Assembly (NCBI GenBank): GCA_937858235.1
Contig: CALLZZ010000247.1
Coordinates: forward strand, 1 to 8,899
Length of the DNA stretch: 8,899 bases
DNA from: an uncultured Clostridia bacterium
GTDB lineage: Bacteria > Bacillota > Clostridia > Oscillospirales > Oscillospiraceae
Direction of reading: 5' to 3'
Shown: positions 7,019-8,899 of the stretch, in pieces
Layout of the letters: each line of letters opens with the position of its first letter
How positions within the stretch are numbered: the first letter of the stretch is position 1
The notes under the pieces: generated by a model
Told to the model about the DNA's origin: nothing
The model's database searches: none
What the model saw: the letters and a program-made list of their open reading frames with translations, nothing else
Made by a program: the position numbers and the translations under genes

Positions 7019-8594
7019 AGTCCTCCAAATTCTGAGATGCCAGAATTACCGCCGACTCCTTTTTTCTGACCCGCTTCATGAAATTTCGGATATACTCAAT
7101 CGCAGTCAGATTGGTCAGGAACAGATACAGCTCATCAATGGATGCGGCGGTGTTGCCTTCGGTCAGGAGCTTGTCACTCATGAAGGAAAGCACATTGAAC
7201 AGCAGGGCGTTTTTTACGTTCCGGCTGGCTTGCAGCAATCCTTTGACGCCGAACACAATAAAGCGGTCGGAGGTCACGTTGGTGTGGCCGTTGAAGAATT
7301 TGCTTTCTGCGCCCATGCACATGGAGTGGAGCCCCAGCAGGATTTCCTGCAGCAATTCCTGCGGATAGAGCTGATATTTGGTTTTGTCATATCCCCTGAA
7401 CTCATCGTCAATGAGGGCGTAAAGGTCCGATAAAATAGGATAGTCTGTGGCTGCAAGGCTCCTGAAATCAGTGCGGTCGCTGATGCCAAACTTTTCGTAC
7501 AGCTTGCCCAGCATGATTTCTATGGCGTCGATATGGCGGTCGGAGAAATCCTTATAACAGCGGAAAAAATCCTTGAGAAAAGAAATGTGCTGACTGAGCT
7601 TGGTGGACTGGCGGAATGCCTGGGGAGCATCGGCATCCTCCGGGCTGCCTCCTTCATCCCATGTTTTAGGCTCCAGCGGATTGATCCGGTATTGCCCTCT
7701 CATCAGGTCGATGAAACAGCCGAAGCTCTCCGCGAGGTCAATGTATTCATGCTCAGGATCAAGGCACAGCACGGCCTTGCCCGATTCGAGGATGTTGCAG
7801 AGGATGAGCTTGAGAAGATAGCTCTTGCCCTGGCCGGAGTTGCCGAGGATCAAAATGTTCGCATTCGTCTTGTCATCGTCACGCTTATCAAAGTCCACGA
7901 TGATATTTGAGCCAAATTTATCACGGCCAAGATAGAAACCGCGGGGATCGGTCTTGCCGCTGTAATTGAAGGGATAAAGGTTTGCTACCGAACTGGCGGG
8001 CAAAACCCGTTCAAACTGGCTGCCAAATACATTCCGACCCGCAGGACCGACAGACAGAAAGCCCTCGCGCTGGCGCAGTATCAGCCGATCCACATTGAGT
8101 TTTGAGCGAACCAGCTCGGTCAGAACATCGGTCTGGAGGAGCTTTAAATCGTCCAAATTGTTCGATGTCAGCTCAATAAAAACAGCGCAGTGGAGGAGCG
8201 GCTCACGGTTTCGGTGCATGGAGGACACCAGTGTGACCACATCCTGCAAATTGCTTTCGGCGGTGACTGTCTGCTGGAGATCGTTGGTGCTGCTCTTATC
8301 CATGCGGTTTTTATTGGCCGCGTTATGGATGATTCTCTTTTCCTCGGCCGCCGTTACCTGTCTGGTGTAGATGCGCAGGGTCACACCGTCCTTTTCCCCA
8401 AGGTGACGCAGGATGGCCTGCTCGTCGGTTGCGGTAGGATACTCACGGAGAGCCCAGACACACCGATAGGTGTTGCCGCATATAAAATGGTCCGTATTGA
8501 ACTTGATGATTCCCGGTGCGATCATGTCAAGAAAATCCTTGATTTTCGGCTCTGTCGCCCCAGCATCAGCCTTTGTTTTTCTGATTTTAGGCAT
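7019..8594 (-). CDS. VirB4-like conjugation ATPase, exon 1 (CD1110-type)
   Basis: This is the main ATPase of the mating channel. It works at the inner face of the membrane to power assembly of the secretion machine and DNA transfer. Exon 1 encodes residues 1-525 of the 609-residue spliced protein. Residues 1-220 are the VirB4 N-terminal domain; 225-609 form the RecA-like ATPase. Seen: Walker A GNSGQGKS (251-258), the family motif LDPEHEY (278-284), Walker B in AASIDELYLF (Asp487, Glu488), and VILASQNLED (516-525), where the intron sits. Unspliced RNA would add only CAKRCA and stop. The start is supported by AGGAGGT (8603-8609) with 8 bases before the ATG. The rest of the protein is at 4208-3955; with splicing the gene is whole, so this is not a truncated gene. 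Confidence 0.95.
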
Positions 8595-8676
8595 GAAAAA
8601 ATACCTCCTGTCCAGCCGAGGGAGGTTCCACGCCTTTTGGCCGCAAGGTATCTCCCTACGGCCTATTGAATTTTAC
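8595..8676 (-). promoter_or_regulatory. virB4 leader with two competing RNA pairings around the Shine-Dalgarno
   Basis: These 82 bases between the upstream stop and the virB4 ATG contain a strong AGGAGGT (8603-8609). The SD bases GGAGGT (8608-8603) can pair fully with ACCTCC (8626-8621) over a 12-nt loop, hiding the ribosome site. An upstream hairpin (8663-8639) is closed by GGCCG/CGGCC, and its AGGGAG (8657-8652) can instead pair with CTCCCT (8624-8619), which overlaps the SD-blocking arm. The two pairings exclude each other, as in an on/off translational switch. The pairings are seen directly; regulation is inferred, and purine-rich SD regions find partners by chance fairly easily. Confidence 0.4.
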
Positions 8677-8899
8677 TTATTCTCCGAGAATCACCCAGCG
8701 CTCGCCATCGTAATCCTCATACATCTCAGTAGTGACATTTTGCTCATAGTAGACTCCAAGCAGGCGCTTGGTATCGGCTTCACCGGCTCTGCGCGCAGTG
8801 AAGCCCTGATCCTTGAGGCTCTTTTCAATGCGGGAGAGGTAGGGCCCTACGTCCTTTTCTTTTTCTCCACGCAAGCGGATGATGATTAAAAATTCCCGC
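8677..8899 (-). CDS. C-terminal end of an upstream conjugation protein (TraC / VirB4-N-like tail)
   Basis: An open frame enters from the right edge and ends at TAA (8679-8677); about 74 residues are visible. They read as a strand (FLIIIRLRGEKEKD), a helix (VGPYLSRIEKSLKDQG), a strand (FTARRAG), a helix (EADTKRLLGVYYEQN) and a polar end (ERWVILGE). This strand-helix-strand-helix pattern, with R-x-E-x-x-L and L-L-x-x-Y-Y, resembles the end of the TraC-like / VirB4 N-terminal domain, often encoded just before virB4 in this element family and sometimes fused to a PrgI-like membrane part. An internal TTG at 8874 could be taken as a start, but the frame is open beyond it, so the gene is cut by the window. 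Identity is moderately sure, from pattern only. Confidence 0.55.
   Translation of the reverse strand, partial: REFLIIIRLRGEKEKDVGPYLSRIEKSLKDQGFTARRAGEADTKRLLGVYYEQNVTTEMYEDYDGERWVILGE

Noticed and set aside
6999..8594. virB4 as a truncated pseudogene ending in CAKRCA
   Set aside because: The last six codons are intron sequence starting at GTGCG; the true C-terminus is present as exon 2 and joins in frame.
8639..8663. GGCCG/CGGCC hairpin as a transcription terminator
   Set aside because: No T-run follows it and it lies between closely linked genes in the same direction.

Overview
The window is a piece of an integrative conjugative element (conjugative transposon) of the Tn1549 / Clostridioides difficile CTn4 type. 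It most likely comes from a gut Clostridia host (Lachnospiraceae or Oscillospiraceae-like). This rests on protein family resemblance recalled from memory, not on a search. All genes lie on the minus strand, so the operon reads from high to low coordinates.

In transcription order the window holds: the 3' end of a conjugation protein with a VirB4-N / TraC-like tail (8899-8677); an 82-base leader with possible RNA switching around a strong Shine-Dalgarno; a VirB4-like conjugation ATPase split into exon 1 (8594-7019) and exon 2 (4208-3955) by a 2,810-nt group II intron (7018-4209) encoding an RT/maturase/HNH endonuclease; a small unrecognised protein; an amidoligase; a gamma-glutamylcyclotransferase-like protein; a membrane-anchored cell-wall hydrolase with NlpC/P60 plus M23 domains (CD1108 type); a small DUF6103-like protein; and the first codons of another gene running off the left edge. 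Spacing is tight (1-bp overlap, 13, 10, 4 and 69 bases, then a 4-bp overlap), as in one transcription unit.

The clearest result is the intron. The VirB4 frame stops six codons after it enters the intron, but the missing C-terminus is intact 2.8 kb downstream. Joining base 7019 to base 4208 restores one 609-codon reading frame across a conserved motif (SQNLED-FNIEG). The intron starts with GTGCG and has a textbook 34-nt domain V (GAAA loop, 2-nt bulge, CGC triad) and a domain VI with a bulged branch A. The 3' junction demanded by the protein lies about 50 nt past where domain VI predicts it, and that extra segment folds into one long hairpin. This matches the rare 3'-extension type described for B.c.I4 of Bacillus cereus.

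Working together: VirB4 powers the mating channel and the NlpC/P60-M23 protein opens peptidoglycan for it. The amidoligase and cyclotransferase look like a make/break pair for an amide or gamma-glutamyl linkage, of unknown target, carried between the two transfer genes. Without intron splicing no full VirB4 can be made, so transfer should depend on splicing.
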